A model generated the notes under the pieces. It had not been told where the DNA came from and did not search any database. It saw nothing but the letters and a program-made list of their open reading frames with translations. From Acidovorax sp. YS12 (GTDB lineage Bacteria; Pseudomonadota; Gammaproteobacteria; Burkholderiales; Burkholderiaceae_C): DNA of 64,000 nt. The position numbers and the translations under genes were made by a program. This document shows positions 35,100-44,259 of this stretch, piece by piece; the first letter of the stretch is position 1, and every line of letters starts with the position of its first letter. Location: NCBI GenBank assembly GCA_021496925.1, contig CP053915.1, positions 1,240,001 to 1,304,000 on the forward strand. Direction: 5' to 3'.

Positions 35100-36355
35100 A
35101 GGAGCACCTCGCCACCTTCCAGCGCGTCCGCCAGGCGCAAGTCGGCCAGGCCGGCGCGGCGCCACAGCGGCGCCAGGCTGTCGTCCGGCGCCACCAGCAG
35201 CCGGGCCACCAGGGGTGCCAGCGGCGTGGCCTGCACGTCGGCCAGCAGCACGAAGCGCGGCGGCTGGTCGCTGCTGCCCAGGGGCAGGTCGCTCAGCTGC
35301 CCCACCCAGTCGAGCGCGCACAGCGCCTCCAGCACGGGTTCGAGCTGCACCACGTCCACGCGCAGGCGCTGCGCCAGCTGCGGCATGCGCAGGCCCTTGT
35401 GCGGCAGCGCGCGCGCCTGGTGGAGCTGCTGCAGCACCTCCACCGCCAGCACGAAGCCCCCGCCCTGGCGGCTGGGCGTGCGCGCCACGCCGGCCAGCAG
35501 GCTCGGCAGGTAGGCCGTGACCACCGCCCCGGCCAGCACGATGACCCAGGCCACGTAGATCCAGACCAGCAGGATCGGCAGCGTGGCGAAGGTGCCGTAG
35601 ATCACCGAGTACGTGGGCACCTGCGCCAGGTACAGGCCCAGCACCTTCTTGGCCAGCTCCATGGCCAGGGCGACGAAAAGCCCCCCGGTCCAGGCATGGC
35701 GCCACTGCACCTGCGTGTTCGGCACGTAGTGGTACAGCCCGGCCATGCCGGCGGCGAGCACGAAGAACTCGATCGAGTCGAACACCAGCCGCACGCCGGA
35801 GGGCAGCTGCTCCACCATGCCGCGCGAGGCCGACATGACGTAGGAAGTCAGCGCCAGGCTCAGCCCCAGCAGCAGCGGCCCCAGCGTGATGGCGGCCCAG
35901 TAGATGAGCACGCGCTGGCCCAGCGGGCGCAGCCGGCGCACGCGCCAGATGGTGTTCAGCGTGCGGTCGATGGTCAGGATCAGCATCAGCGCCGTGACCA
36001 TGAGCACGGAAAAGCCCGCCATCCCCAGCCGGCTGGCCTTGGCCGCGAACTGCGTGATGTAGCCCAGCACCTGGCGCGCGATGGTCTCGGGAACCAGGCT
36101 GTCGATGAGCCAGCGCTGCAGCACCTCCTGCGCCTTGCCGAAGATGGGAAACGCCGTGAACGCCGCCAGCGCCACCGTGGCGAACGGCACCAACGCCAGG
36201 ATGGTGGTGAAGGTGAGGCTGCTGGCCGTGAGGCCGAGCCGGTCCTCCCGGAAGCGCTGGCCCAGCGTGCGCACCGTGGAGCGCCAGGGAAAGCGCGCCA
36301 GCCGCGCCAACAGCGCCCGAACGTGCTGCATCGCATTCTGTAAGGACAAGGACAT
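35093..36355 (-). CDS. YihY-family inner-membrane protein (UPF0761)
   Basis: 420-aa protein with about six helices (LTFTTILALVPFATVALAAF; AGFSVLMVTALMLILTI; VLIYWAAITLGPLLLGLSLAL; WIYVAWVIVLAGAVVTAYL) and the family motif FREDRLGLTASSLTFTT. A cytoplasmic C-terminal extension (about 300-420) resembles a winged-helix module (LPHKGLRMPQLAQRLRVDV). Once mis-named RNase BN; the function is unsettled. Divergent from the DUF2069 gene by 21 bp. Confidence 0.9.
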   Translation of the reverse strand: MSLSLQNAMQHVRALLARLARFPWRSTVRTLGQRFREDRLGLTASSLTFTTILALVPFATVALAAFTAFPIFGKAQEVLQRWLIDSLVPETIARQVLGYITQFAAKASRLGMAGFSVLMVTALMLILTIDRTLNTIWRVRRLRPLGQRVLIYWAAITLGPLLLGLSLALTSYVMSASRGMVEQLPSGVRLVFDSIEFFVLAAGMAGLYHYVPNTQVQWRHAWTGGLFVALAMELAKKVLGLYLAQVPTYSVIYGTFATLPILLVWIYVAWVIVLAGAVVTAYLPSLLAGVARTPSRQGGGFVLAVEVLQQLHQARALPHKGLRMPQLAQRLRVDVVQLEPVLEALCALDWVGQLSDLPLGSSDQPPRFVLLADVQATPLAPLVARLLVAPDDSLAPLWRRAGLADLRLADALEGGEVLLK

Positions 36356-36376
36356 GGCCGATATGATGCCAGCCCG

Positions 36377-36760
36377 ATGACGACCGACACCCCTTCCCGC
36401 CCCCCGGCCCCGGTGGCCGCCACCCGCTGGCTCGCCGTGGGCAGCCTGCTGGGGCTGATCCTGCTGTGCCTGGCCTGGGAGCTGGCCCTGGCGCCCGTGC
36501 GCCCCGGCGGCTCGTGGCTCGCGCTCAAGGCGCTGCCGCTGTGCATTCCGCTGGCCGGCCTGCTGAAGAACCGCATGTACACCTACCGCTGGGTCAGCCT
36601 GGTGGTGTGGCTGTACTTCACCGAAGGCGTGGTGCGCGCCTGGAGCGACAAGCCCCCGGGCAACTGGCTGGCGCTGGGCGAAATCGCCCTGTGCCTGCTG
36701 CTGTTCACCGCCTGCGCGCTGCATGTGCGCTTACGCCAGCGCGCCGCGCGCTTGAAATGA
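36377..36760 (+). CDS. DUF2069 membrane protein
   Basis: 127-aa protein with four helices (WLAVGSLLGLILLCLAWELA; ALPLCIPLAGLL; WVSLVVWLYFTEGVVRAW; LGEIALCLLLFTACALHV). It matches the DUF2069 pattern with KNRMYTYRW and YFTEG. Function unknown; in Burkholderiales it often sits beside yihY, as here. Confidence 0.85.
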   Translation: MTTDTPSRPPAPVAATRWLAVGSLLGLILLCLAWELALAPVRPGGSWLALKALPLCIPLAGLLKNRMYTYRWVSLVVWLYFTEGVVRAWSDKPPGNWLALGEIALCLLLFTACALHVRLRQRAARLK

Positions 36761-36772
36761 AACATCCCCTGA

Positions 36773-36870
36773 GTCGCCTTCGGCGCCTTCCCCCTCTCTC
36801 ACGCTTCGCGTGGGAGGGGGACGCAGCCAGCGCGGCGGGGCGGCCCTTGCGCGGCTGCCCGCGCATGGGG
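36773..36870. repeat. GC-rich intergenic repeat with hairpin
   Basis: GAGTCGCCTTCGGCGCCTTC leads into a CCCCCTCTCTCACG-CTTCG-CGTGGGAGGGGG-type stem and a GCGCGGCGGGGCGGCCCTTG block. I recall similar blocks as recurrent intergenic sequence in Comamonadaceae. This is the only copy in the window. Confidence 0.45.
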
Positions 36871-36918
36871 CGCGCCAGTTTCATGCGACGCGCCATGAAT
36901 CACTGAAAGACCTCTGCC

Positions 36919-38355
36919 ATGACCGACCTGCTCGACACCCTGCGCGCCACCGTGGGCGCGGCCCACGTCCTCGTCGAGGGCGACCTCGCCGCCTGGGAAC
37001 AGGACTGGCGCCGCCGCGCGCGCGGCAAGGCCCTCGCCGTGGTGCGCCCCGGCTCCACCGCCGAAGTGGCCGCCGTGGTGCGCGCCTGCGCCGCTGCAGG
37101 CCATTCCATCGTGCCGCAGGGCGGCAACACCGGCCTGTCGGTCGGCTCCACGCCCGACGCCAGCGGCACCCAGGTGGTGCTGAGCCTGGCGCGCCTGAAC
37201 GCCGTGCGCGCCATCGACAAGGACAACCTGACCCTGACCGTGGAGGCCGGCTGCATCCTGCAGAACGTGCAGGAGGCCGCCGCCCAGGCCGGCCTGCTGT
37301 TCCCTCTGAGCCTGGCGGCCGAAGGCAGCTGCACCATCGGCGGCAACCTGGGCACCAATGCCGGCGGCACGCAGGTGGTGCGCTACGGCAACGCGCGCGA
37401 GCTGTGCCTGGGGCTGGAGGTGGTCACGCCCCAGGGCGCGGTGTGGGACGGCCTCAAGGGGCTGCGCAAGGACAACACCGGCTACGACCTGCGCGACCTG
37501 TTCATCGGCAGCGAGGGCACGCTGGGCATCATCACCGCCGCCACGCTCAAGCTCTTTCCGCAGCCCGCCGCCAGCCTCACCGCCTGGGCCGCCGTGCCGT
37601 CGATGGAGGCCGCCGTGCGCCTGCTGGGCCTGGCGCACCAGCACCTGGGTGCGGGGCTCACGGGCTTCGAGGTGATGGGGCGCTTCGCCCTGTCGCTCGT
37701 GGCCCGGCACATGCCGCAGCTGCGCGTGCCCTTCGCCGAACGGGAGGACGTGCCCTGCTGCGTGCTGCTGGAGAACGCCGACAGCGAATCCGAGGCGCAT
37801 GCGCGCGCGCGCTTCGAGGCGCTGCTGGAAACCGCCTTCGAGGACGGCTGCGTGCAGGACGCCGTGGTGGCCGAGAGCCTGGCGCAAGCGCATGGCCTGT
37901 GGCACATCCGCGAGAACATCCCGCTGGCGCAGGCCGAGGAAGGGCTGAACATCAAGCACGACATCTCGGTGCCGATCTCGCGCATCCCGGCATTCTGCGA
38001 CTACGCCGACGCGCTGCTGGCGCGCGAGATTCCCGGCGTGCGCCTGGTCAACTTCGGCCACCTGGGCGACGGCAACCTGCACTACAACGTGCAGGCACCC
38101 GAGGGCGGTGACGCACGCGCCTTCCTGCGCGACCAGGAAGCGCAGGTGAACCACCTGGTCTACGAGGCCGTGGCCCGGTTCGGCGGCTCGTTCTCGGCCG
38201 AGCACGGCGTGGGCGGGCTGAAGGTCGGCGAGCTGGAGAAATACCAGTCGCCCGTGGCACTGTCGATGATGCGGGCGATCAAGGGGGCGCTGGACCCGCA
38301 GGGGATCATGAACCCTGGGCGGGTGCTGAGGACGGAGGGCATTCAAAAACCATAG
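36919..38355 (+). CDS. FAD-linked oxidase (GlcD / D-2-hydroxyacid dehydrogenase type)
   Basis: 478-aa flavoprotein. It has an FAD_binding_4 (PCMH) domain at about 35-220 with VVPQGGNTGLSVG-like sequence and GSCTIGGNLGTNAGG. An FAD-oxidase C domain follows at about 225-470 with the metal-binding FGHLGDGNLHYNV and AEHGVGGLK motifs. Probable substrates are D-lactate, glycolate or D-2-hydroxyglutarate; the sequence does not decide. Monocistronic, with an intergenic palindrome after it. Confidence 0.88.
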   Translation: MTDLLDTLRATVGAAHVLVEGDLAAWEQDWRRRARGKALAVVRPGSTAEVAAVVRACAAAGHSIVPQGGNTGLSVGSTPDASGTQVVLSLARLNAVRAIDKDNLTLTVEAGCILQNVQEAAAQAGLLFPLSLAAEGSCTIGGNLGTNAGGTQVVRYGNARELCLGLEVVTPQGAVWDGLKGLRKDNTGYDLRDLFIGSEGTLGIITAATLKLFPQPAASLTAWAAVPSMEAAVRLLGLAHQHLGAGLTGFEVMGRFALSLVARHMPQLRVPFAEREDVPCCVLLENADSESEAHARARFEALLETAFEDGCVQDAVVAESLAQAHGLWHIRENIPLAQAEEGLNIKHDISVPISRIPAFCDYADALLAREIPGVRLVNFGHLGDGNLHYNVQAPEGGDARAFLRDQEAQVNHLVYEAVARFGGSFSAEHGVGGLKVGELEKYQSPVALSMMRAIKGALDPQGIMNPGRVLRTEGIQKP

Positions 38356-38396
38356 CTTCCAGCGCTTGCTGCATAAGCGCTGAAGGCCTATTTGAT
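38343..38396. repeat. AGCGCTT palindromic repeat (convergent gap)
   Basis: CATAGCTTCCAGCGCTTGCT followed by GCATAAGCGCTGAAGGCCTATTTGA, overlapping the end of the FAD oxidase gene and separating it from the convergent TonB receptor gene. Confidence 0.85.
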
Positions 38397-38446
38397 TCAA
38401 AGATAAGAGGAGAAGCCCGTCGCCGGACGGCTTCCTCACCCATGTA

Positions 38447-40897
38447 TCAGAACTCGTAGCCCAGCCGTACGTAGAACTGGCGGCCCGGCAGGATTTCGGC
38501 CCAGCCGTAGCCTCTGTAGTCACGCTTGTTGAAGAGGTTCTTCAGGTTGACTTGCAGCGTGGCACGGCCTTGGCCCAGGCGCTGGCTCCAGGTGGCGGCC
38601 AAGTCTACCAGCGTGGCGGGTGGAATTTCCTGGTCATTGCTGGCGGTGACGAACATGTTTCCGTGATGGAACACGCCTGCGCCGGCAGTCCAGGCGCTGT
38701 CGAACCGGTAGTTGGCCCACAGGCTGGCCTTGGTGCGATACACGTTGGTGACCCACCGCCCATCGTTGGGGCCGCCCACCACACGGTTGTCGAGGTGCGT
38801 GAGGCCACCGGTCAGACTCAGGCGTGGCAGCACCTCGCCGCTGATCTCCAATTCGGCACCCTGGGTGCGCACCTTGCGCTCCTGCACCGAGAAGCCGATG
38901 CGCACGGGGTCGGACAGAGTGAGGTTGTGTTGTTCCAGGCGGAACACGCTGCCGGTCAGGAAGGCAGCATGGCCTATCTCCTGCTTGAAGCCCAGCTCCA
39001 CCTGCCGCCCCTCGGTCGGCTCGAAGGTACCGCCGTCAAAGCGCCGGCCCACCAGTTGCTCGAACGATTCGGCGTAGCTACCGTACAGCGACAGCCCCGG
39101 CGCGGCCTTGTACAACAGCCCCAGGCTACCGGTAACAGCACCGTCCTTCTGCGCGGAATTGATGGTGTGCTTCGTGGTGTTGCGGCTCTCGCTTGCAACG
39201 CGGGTGTAGCGCAAGCCCGTCTGTGCTTGCAGGCGCTCAGTGATCCAACTGACGTTCTGCACGAACACGGCGCGTTCGCGCAGACGGTTGTCCTGGCCGT
39301 CATAGCGCGTAACTCCGGTGGCCGGGCTACAGTCGCGCAGCATGTCCAGCGGCGAGCGGCTGTAGTCCGGCGCGTCAATGGATGCGGTGTAGGCATTCAG
39401 GAAGTAGCTCGTGCACTCCCGGTAGTTGGAGAACCGGTTGTGCGCTTCCACGCCCGCCGTCAGCGTGTTGCGCGTGCCGCCCAGCGTCCAGCCATGGGTG
39501 CCGCGCAGCTCGAAGGCATGCTCATCGTTGTTCACCGTGGGCAGCACCGCCGTGCCGTACATGGTGTAGAGGCGGGTGGCCGGGTCGTAGTCCCCAAACC
39601 GGTAGCTGTACGACTCGTGGGTTGACCTGGCATGACTGTAGGTGGCCGTGACACTGGAATCCGGCGCGAACCGGCGCGTGGCCTGCACATAGGCCATGTC
39701 GTCGCCCTGCTTGCGGATGTTGTCGGGGTGTCCCAGGAAAAGCGTGCGCGGCAGGCTGGTGTCCGGCCTGCCATTGACGAAAGGATGCGCGCCGTAGCCC
39801 ATGGTGCTTTGCTCGCGCCCGTATTCCAACCCCGCGTCCACCAGCCAGTCGGCATTCTGGTAGCGCAGCGAGGGCGCGATGAAATGGGACTTCTGCTGCG
39901 CGTAGTCGATGTGCAGGTTGGTATCGAGCCCTGCGGCGATCAACCGGTACGACAGTTCTCCCGATGCGCCGAGCGGCCCGGTCAGGTCTGCGTTGAGCTT
40001 CTTGTATGCCTCGGAGCCCAGCGTGACCGAGACTGCGCGATAGGACTCTGCCTGCGGCTTCTTGCGCGTGTAGGCGAGCAGCCCGCCGGGCTGGATGCTG
40101 CCGTACAGCACCGAGGCAGGGCCTTTCACCACTTCCACGGTCTCGATGTTGTCCAGCGGCAGATTGCCAATCGAATTGATGCGCAACCCATCCTTGTAGG
40201 CCGCGCCCGTGTAGAACCCCCGAAGGCTGTTGGCGCCCGTGCTGCCAACGTTGCCCGTCGTCGCCCAGGGCGTGACCGATGAGGCGTTGCGCAGCACCTC
40301 ATCCACCGTCTGAGCCATCTGGTCCCGCATCACCGCCTCGGTGATCACCGTCACCGATGTGGGCGTGTCGATCAGGGCCGTATCGGTCTTGGTGGCCGCC
40401 GATGCGCGCTGCACGCGGTACGAGGTGCTGGCCTCGCCCTGCTGCGCGGCAGTCACGCGCACTTCGGAGAGCGTGGCCTGTGCCTGCCTCGGCACGGGCA
40501 CAGGCACGGCTGGCGCGGACGCGGCGGCGGGCGCCGCCCGCAGCGTATAGCCCCCGCCCGTGGTGGCCAGCAGTTCCAGCCCCGAGCCGGCCAGCGCCTG
40601 GCGCAGCGCCTGCGTGGCGCTCAAGCGCCCGCGCACGGGCGCGGCGCTGCGGCCCTCGACCAATTGGGCCTCCATCGTCAGCGCCAGTCCCGCCTGGCGC
40701 GCGATGCGGTTCAGCGTGGCGGCCAGCGCGCCGGCGGGCAGATCGTAATCGCGCACGGACTCGGCTGCTGCGGCGGCGGGAGCCTGGGCATGCGCCTCGG
40801 ACAGCAAGAAACCGCTGCTGCCCAGCGCCAGCAGCAAGGCAGCGGTGCCGGGACGCGGGCGGAAAGGGGCGGCTGGCGGCAAGATTCTGATGGTCAC
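38447..40897 (-). CDS. TonB-dependent siderophore receptor with STN signalling domain
   Basis: 816-aa outer-membrane receptor. A signal peptide (to about residue 37, SEAHAQ) precedes an STN domain (about 45-130; YDLPAGALAATLNRIARQAGL) that signals to FecR-type proteins. The plug (about 150-290) has TPTSVTVITEAVMRDQM and GPASVLYGSIQPGGL. A 22-strand barrel ends in the C-terminal signature FYVRLGYEF. The GTG start at 40897 is chosen because GGAG precedes it. The STN domain implies control by a FecI/FecR pair; the fecI and broken fecR genes lie about 1-4 kb away, separated by a toxin-antitoxin pair and an IS. Confidence 0.9.
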   Translation of the reverse strand: MTIRILPPAAPFRPRPGTAALLLALGSSGFLLSEAHAQAPAAAAAESVRDYDLPAGALAATLNRIARQAGLALTMEAQLVEGRSAAPVRGRLSATQALRQALAGSGLELLATTGGGYTLRAAPAAASAPAVPVPVPRQAQATLSEVRVTAAQQGEASTSYRVQRASAATKTDTALIDTPTSVTVITEAVMRDQMAQTVDEVLRNASSVTPWATTGNVGSTGANSLRGFYTGAAYKDGLRINSIGNLPLDNIETVEVVKGPASVLYGSIQPGGLLAYTRKKPQAESYRAVSVTLGSEAYKKLNADLTGPLGASGELSYRLIAAGLDTNLHIDYAQQKSHFIAPSLRYQNADWLVDAGLEYGREQSTMGYGAHPFVNGRPDTSLPRTLFLGHPDNIRKQGDDMAYVQATRRFAPDSSVTATYSHARSTHESYSYRFGDYDPATRLYTMYGTAVLPTVNNDEHAFELRGTHGWTLGGTRNTLTAGVEAHNRFSNYRECTSYFLNAYTASIDAPDYSRSPLDMLRDCSPATGVTRYDGQDNRLRERAVFVQNVSWITERLQAQTGLRYTRVASESRNTTKHTINSAQKDGAVTGSLGLLYKAAPGLSLYGSYAESFEQLVGRRFDGGTFEPTEGRQVELGFKQEIGHAAFLTGSVFRLEQHNLTLSDPVRIGFSVQERKVRTQGAELEISGEVLPRLSLTGGLTHLDNRVVGGPNDGRWVTNVYRTKASLWANYRFDSAWTAGAGVFHHGNMFVTASNDQEIPPATLVDLAATWSQRLGQGRATLQVNLKNLFNKRDYRGYGWAEILPGRQFYVRLGYEF

Positions 40898-41091
40898 GGA
40901 TCGGACTCCGAAAAGCATGAAGGAAGGCCGTGCGCCCACAAGGGGCACGCGGTGCTGCGGGACCGGCGAGCCGGTCTTGCTCCTCTTGCCGAACGAGAAC
41001 GGAAAAGTGAGAGGGGGTGCGAAAAAAAACTTTCACCCATCTGCATTGATATGATGCGTGATGTTTGATGCTCCCGAAACCGGAGGCCCTG

Positions 41092-41346
41092 ATGCGAACC
41101 ACCCTCACCATTGATGACGATGTGCTGGCAACCGCCCGCCACCACGCCCAGCGCGAGCACAAGAGCGTGGGCGAGGTGATTTCCGCGTTGGCGCGGCAGG
41201 CGCTGCTGATGCAGAAGGCGCAGGGCGGGCTGGCTGCTCCGGCGCGCAGCCGCAATGGCATTCCGTTGCTGGCCGTTCCGGCGGGCAAGGATGCTGCCGT
41301 GGTGACGCCCGAGCTGGTCAACCAGTTGCGTGACGAGCTGCCATGA
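41092..41346 (+). CDS. VapB-like antitoxin (ribbon-helix-helix)
   Basis: 84-aa protein; MRTTLTIDDDVLATARHHAQ is a ribbon-helix-helix DNA-binding start, followed by a helix and a C-terminal tail that would neutralise the toxin. GGAGG ribosome site 5 bp before the ATG. Overlaps the downstream PIN gene by ATGA, the usual antitoxin-toxin coupling. Confidence 0.88.
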   Translation: MRTTLTIDDDVLATARHHAQREHKSVGEVISALARQALLMQKAQGGLAAPARSRNGIPLLAVPAGKDAAVVTPELVNQLRDELP

Positions 41347-41783
41347 CTGCGGCATATCTGCTGGACGTGAATGTGTTGATCGCGCTGGTGGATTCGCACC
41401 ACGTGCAGCACGATGCGGCGCATGCCTGGTTCGCTGGCGAGGGACATGCGGCATGGGCGACTTGCCCGTTGACGGAAAACGGGCTGCTGCGCATCGTGGG
41501 CCATCCGCGCTATCCCAATTCGCCCGGCTCTCCGGCCTTGGTTGCGGGGCTGCTGGCGGGCTTGCGCAACCTGCCGGGGCATTGCTTTTGGGCGGATGAC
41601 ATCAGCTTGACCAACCCTGCCCTGGTGGACGCTACCCGGCTGCTGGATGCCGCGCAGGTCACCGACACCTACCTTCTGGCGCTGGCGCAGGCGCATGGAG
41701 GGCAATTGGCGACTTTCGACCGGCGGCTGGTAACCACCGCCGTGCAGGGCGGCGCCGGGGCGCTGCGCCTGATTCCTGTCTGA
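41343..41783 (+). CDS. VapC-like PIN-domain toxin
   Basis: 146-aa PIN ribonuclease. The acidic active-site set is present: Asp8 (YLLDVNVLIAL), Glu45 (CPLTENGLLR), Asp108 (QVTDTYLLALA) and Asp126 (LATFDRRL). Likely a site-specific RNase toxin held by the adjacent antitoxin. The pair sits between the TonB receptor and fecR, an unusual place that splits an iron-uptake locus. Confidence 0.9.
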   Translation: MTAAYLLDVNVLIALVDSHHVQHDAAHAWFAGEGHAAWATCPLTENGLLRIVGHPRYPNSPGSPALVAGLLAGLRNLPGHCFWADDISLTNPALVDATRLLDAAQVTDTYLLALAQAHGGQLATFDRRLVTTAVQGGAGALRLIPV

Positions 41784-41800
41784 AACAGCAGATTGCTCTT

Positions 41801-41855
41801 GTATTCATAGCTTCCAGCGCTTTACCAGCAAGCGCTAAAGGCCAATTTGGCTATG
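41801..41855. repeat. AGCGCTT palindromic repeat (convergent gap)
   Basis: TTCATAGCTTCCAGCGCTTT followed by ACCAGCAAGCGCTAAAGGCCAATTTGG, between convergent vapC and the fecR remnant. Confidence 0.85.
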
Positions 41856-41858
41856 AAT

Positions 41859-42716
41859 TCACTGCCGGGGTTCCAGCGTCACCCACCAGCGCGTGGCGTA
41901 GGCCGCCTCCACCGGCACGGCGGCGGTGAGGGCCAGCAGGGCCTGGTCGGTGTCGGCCAGCGGCAGGGTGCCGGTGACGCGCAGGTGCGCCACGCGCGGA
42001 TCAACGGCGAGGCGGCCTGGGCGGTAGCGGGCGAGTTGCGCCACCACGTCGGCCAGGGGCTGGTTCTCGACGACCAGCATGCCGTCCTTCCAGGCGTCGG
42101 GCTCGGGCGGCGCAGCCTCGGGGGCGTCCACGCGGCCACCGCGCAGCAGCGCGGTCTGGCCGGCGCGCACGATGCGCTCGCCCGCGCAGGGCCGGGCCGG
42201 GTCGGCGGCGCAATCCGCCGGGCGGGCAGCCACGGCGGACTGGGTGACGGTGACGCGGCTGGCGGCGCCCCCGCCCTCCTCCTGGGCCTGTACGGTGAAG
42301 CGCGTGCCCAGGGCGCGCAGGCTGCCGCCGGGCGCGATGACGACGAAGGGGCGCTGCTCCCCGGCATCGGCATGCGCGGTTTCGATGGCCACCTGGCCGG
42401 CGCGCAGCACGATGGCGCGGCGCGCGGCGTCGAAGGCCAGATCGACGGCGCTGCGCGTGTCCAGGTGCAGCACGGTGCCATCGGGCAGCGTGACGGCGCG
42501 GCGCTCGCCCGTGCCGGTGCGGTAGTCGGCCACCAAGTGCGCGGTGGGCTGGTAGCGCTCCAGCACGCCCCAGCCCGCAGCAGCCGCCACGGCCATGGCG
42601 AGGATGGCCGCCGCGCGGCGGCGCGCGGCCGCGGGGCGGGTGAGCGCCTGGCGCGCCGCCGGGCCGCGCACGGCGGCCAGGCGCGCGTCCAGCTCGGCGC
42701 CGAGCTGGTTCAACTG
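41859..42716 (-). pseudogene. fecR: FecR-family anti-sigma/sensor, 3' part (split by IS)
   Basis: C-terminal part of a FecR regulator. It holds the membrane helix (ILAMAVAAAAGWGVL), the FecR domain (about 95 residues from TGTGERRAVTLPDGTVLHLD to LGTRFTVQAQ) and a C-terminal DUF4974/STN-contacting region. The frame is open from an ATG inside the IS end (42743), so a truncated product without the N-terminal sigma-binding domain could still be made. The missing N-terminal 56 codons are at 44260-44427. Confidence 0.85.
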
Positions 42717-42733
42717 GCTACAAGGGCTTCCCC

Positions 42734-43113
42734 ACATTCGCAAGCAATACCTCTCCCTGGGTTTATCGCGCAGCGATAGACCCAGGCATGGTCTTCAACG
42801 GTTTCAGCTCAGTTCCCAGCCTTGTGCGTGCAGCGCGTCGATGCTTCTTGGCAAACGGTGCGGACGGCGTGACTACAAACGGTCATTAGCGCTACCTTCT
42901 GTGTCGGCAGCAAACCCTGATGAAAGACGCGCGCCGGGGGCTCCATTCGTTAGTCGGGTCTTGGGATCTCTCCCATGGCTCCCCTCCAGTTAACCGAGCA
43001 TTCCCCGGCGCAGGTCCAACCTTTTGCACATCAACGACTGCCTTCACGCGGCGGATTCCTGATCTGTTGGGCTTGTCTTGCTTGCGTTGTTTGTCTTGCC
43101 TGGCCTGATCGGC
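42734..43113 (-). ncRNA. Candidate bridge/seek RNA region of the IS1111-group element
   Basis: 380 bp without a gene between the transposase stop and the IS end. IS110-family elements encode a structured guide RNA in a non-coding end; in the IS1111 group it is on the transposase 3' side, as here. The exact RNA limits and the target/donor loops cannot be fixed by eye. Placement rests on family knowledge, not on a fold I computed. Confidence 0.5.
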
Positions 43114-44142
43114 TCAGGCGGGCATCTTGAAGTTCTCCCCCCTTTGCAGCACGGCCCAGCACATGCGTGCGTTCTTGGCCGCTATCGCCACCACCGCGCG
43201 CCAGTAGCCCCGGCGCTCGGCCAGGCTGCGTGCCCAGCGGCTGAGGCTGTCTTGCTTGGGCGCTCGGGGGTTCATGGCGGCAGCCAGCACGGCCCGCGCT
43301 CCCATCACGAGCAGGCTGCGCAGGTAGGCGTCTCCTGCCTTGGTGATGCGCCCCAGGCGCTGTTTGCCGCCCGAGCTGTATTGCCCGGGCACCAGGCCCA
43401 GCCAGGCGCTGAAGCTGCGCCCGCAGGCGAAGTCGTGGCCGTTGCCCACGGTGCTGATGAGGGCCATGGCGGTGGTCTGGCCTATGCCGCTCAGTTGCAT
43501 CAACTGCCGTGCCTGCGTGTTGTGGCGGGCCATGAAGGCAATGTGGCGGTCGTATTCGGCGATGCGTTCATCCAGCCCGGTGACTTCACTGAGCAGGTCG
43601 CCGATGACGGTGTTGGCCCAGCCGGGCAGGTCTTCGAGGTGGGCCAATGCTTCGCGCCGCACGGTGGCGGCCTTCAGGGGCAGCACGATGCCCAGTTCCG
43701 ACAGCAGGCCCCGGATGCGGTTGAGGGTGGCGGTGCGCTGCTCCACGAAGCCCTGGCGGGCGCGGTGCACCATCAACTGGCCTTGTTGTTCAATGGTCTT
43801 GAGGGGCACGAAGCGCATTTGGGGCCGGGTGACAGCTTCGCAGATCGCCGCAGCGTCGGCGGCATCGTTCTTGCCTCGTTTGCCCGAGAGGCGGTAGGGG
43901 GCGACGAACTTGGGGGCCATCAGGCGCACGGTGTGGCCGAGCTTGTCGAATTCCCTGGCCCAGTGGTGTGCGCCGGAGCACGCTTCCATGCCGATGAGGC
44001 ACGGGGGCAAGGCGGCGATGAGTTCCAGCAGTTTGTCTCGGGCCACGCTGGGGCGCACCAGCGCGGGCTTACCTGCTGCATCCACACCGTGAACGGCGAA
44101 GACGTTCTTTGCCAGGTCGATTCCTACGGTTACGATGGTCAT
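43114..44142 (-). CDS. IS110-family transposase (IS1111 group)
   Basis: 342-aa intact transposase. The N-terminal DEDD RuvC-like domain has VGIDLAKNVFAVHG, LIGMEACSGAHHWA and NDAADAAAICEA. The C-terminal Transposase_20 domain has LSGIGQTTAMAL and QYSSGGKQRLGRITKAGD, including the Ser nucleophile region. GGGGAAG ribosome site; start MTIVTVG. Full length without frameshift, so the element may be active. Confidence 0.93.
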   Translation of the reverse strand: MTIVTVGIDLAKNVFAVHGVDAAGKPALVRPSVARDKLLELIAALPPCLIGMEACSGAHHWAREFDKLGHTVRLMAPKFVAPYRLSGKRGKNDAADAAAICEAVTRPQMRFVPLKTIEQQGQLMVHRARQGFVEQRTATLNRIRGLLSELGIVLPLKAATVRREALAHLEDLPGWANTVIGDLLSEVTGLDERIAEYDRHIAFMARHNTQARQLMQLSGIGQTTAMALISTVGNGHDFACGRSFSAWLGLVPGQYSSGGKQRLGRITKAGDAYLRSLLVMGARAVLAAAMNPRAPKQDSLSRWARSLAERRGYWRAVVAIAAKNARMCWAVLQRGENFKMPA

Positions 44143-44259
44143 GGACTTCCCCTTCCATAAAACAAGCGTGTTGATGAGAGATTGCACTTCCCATCGTGGC
44201 ACTTGGTTGCCGTTCTGCGCAAATGCGCGCTGCGCTTGGGACGGGGAAGTCCCTTTCAT

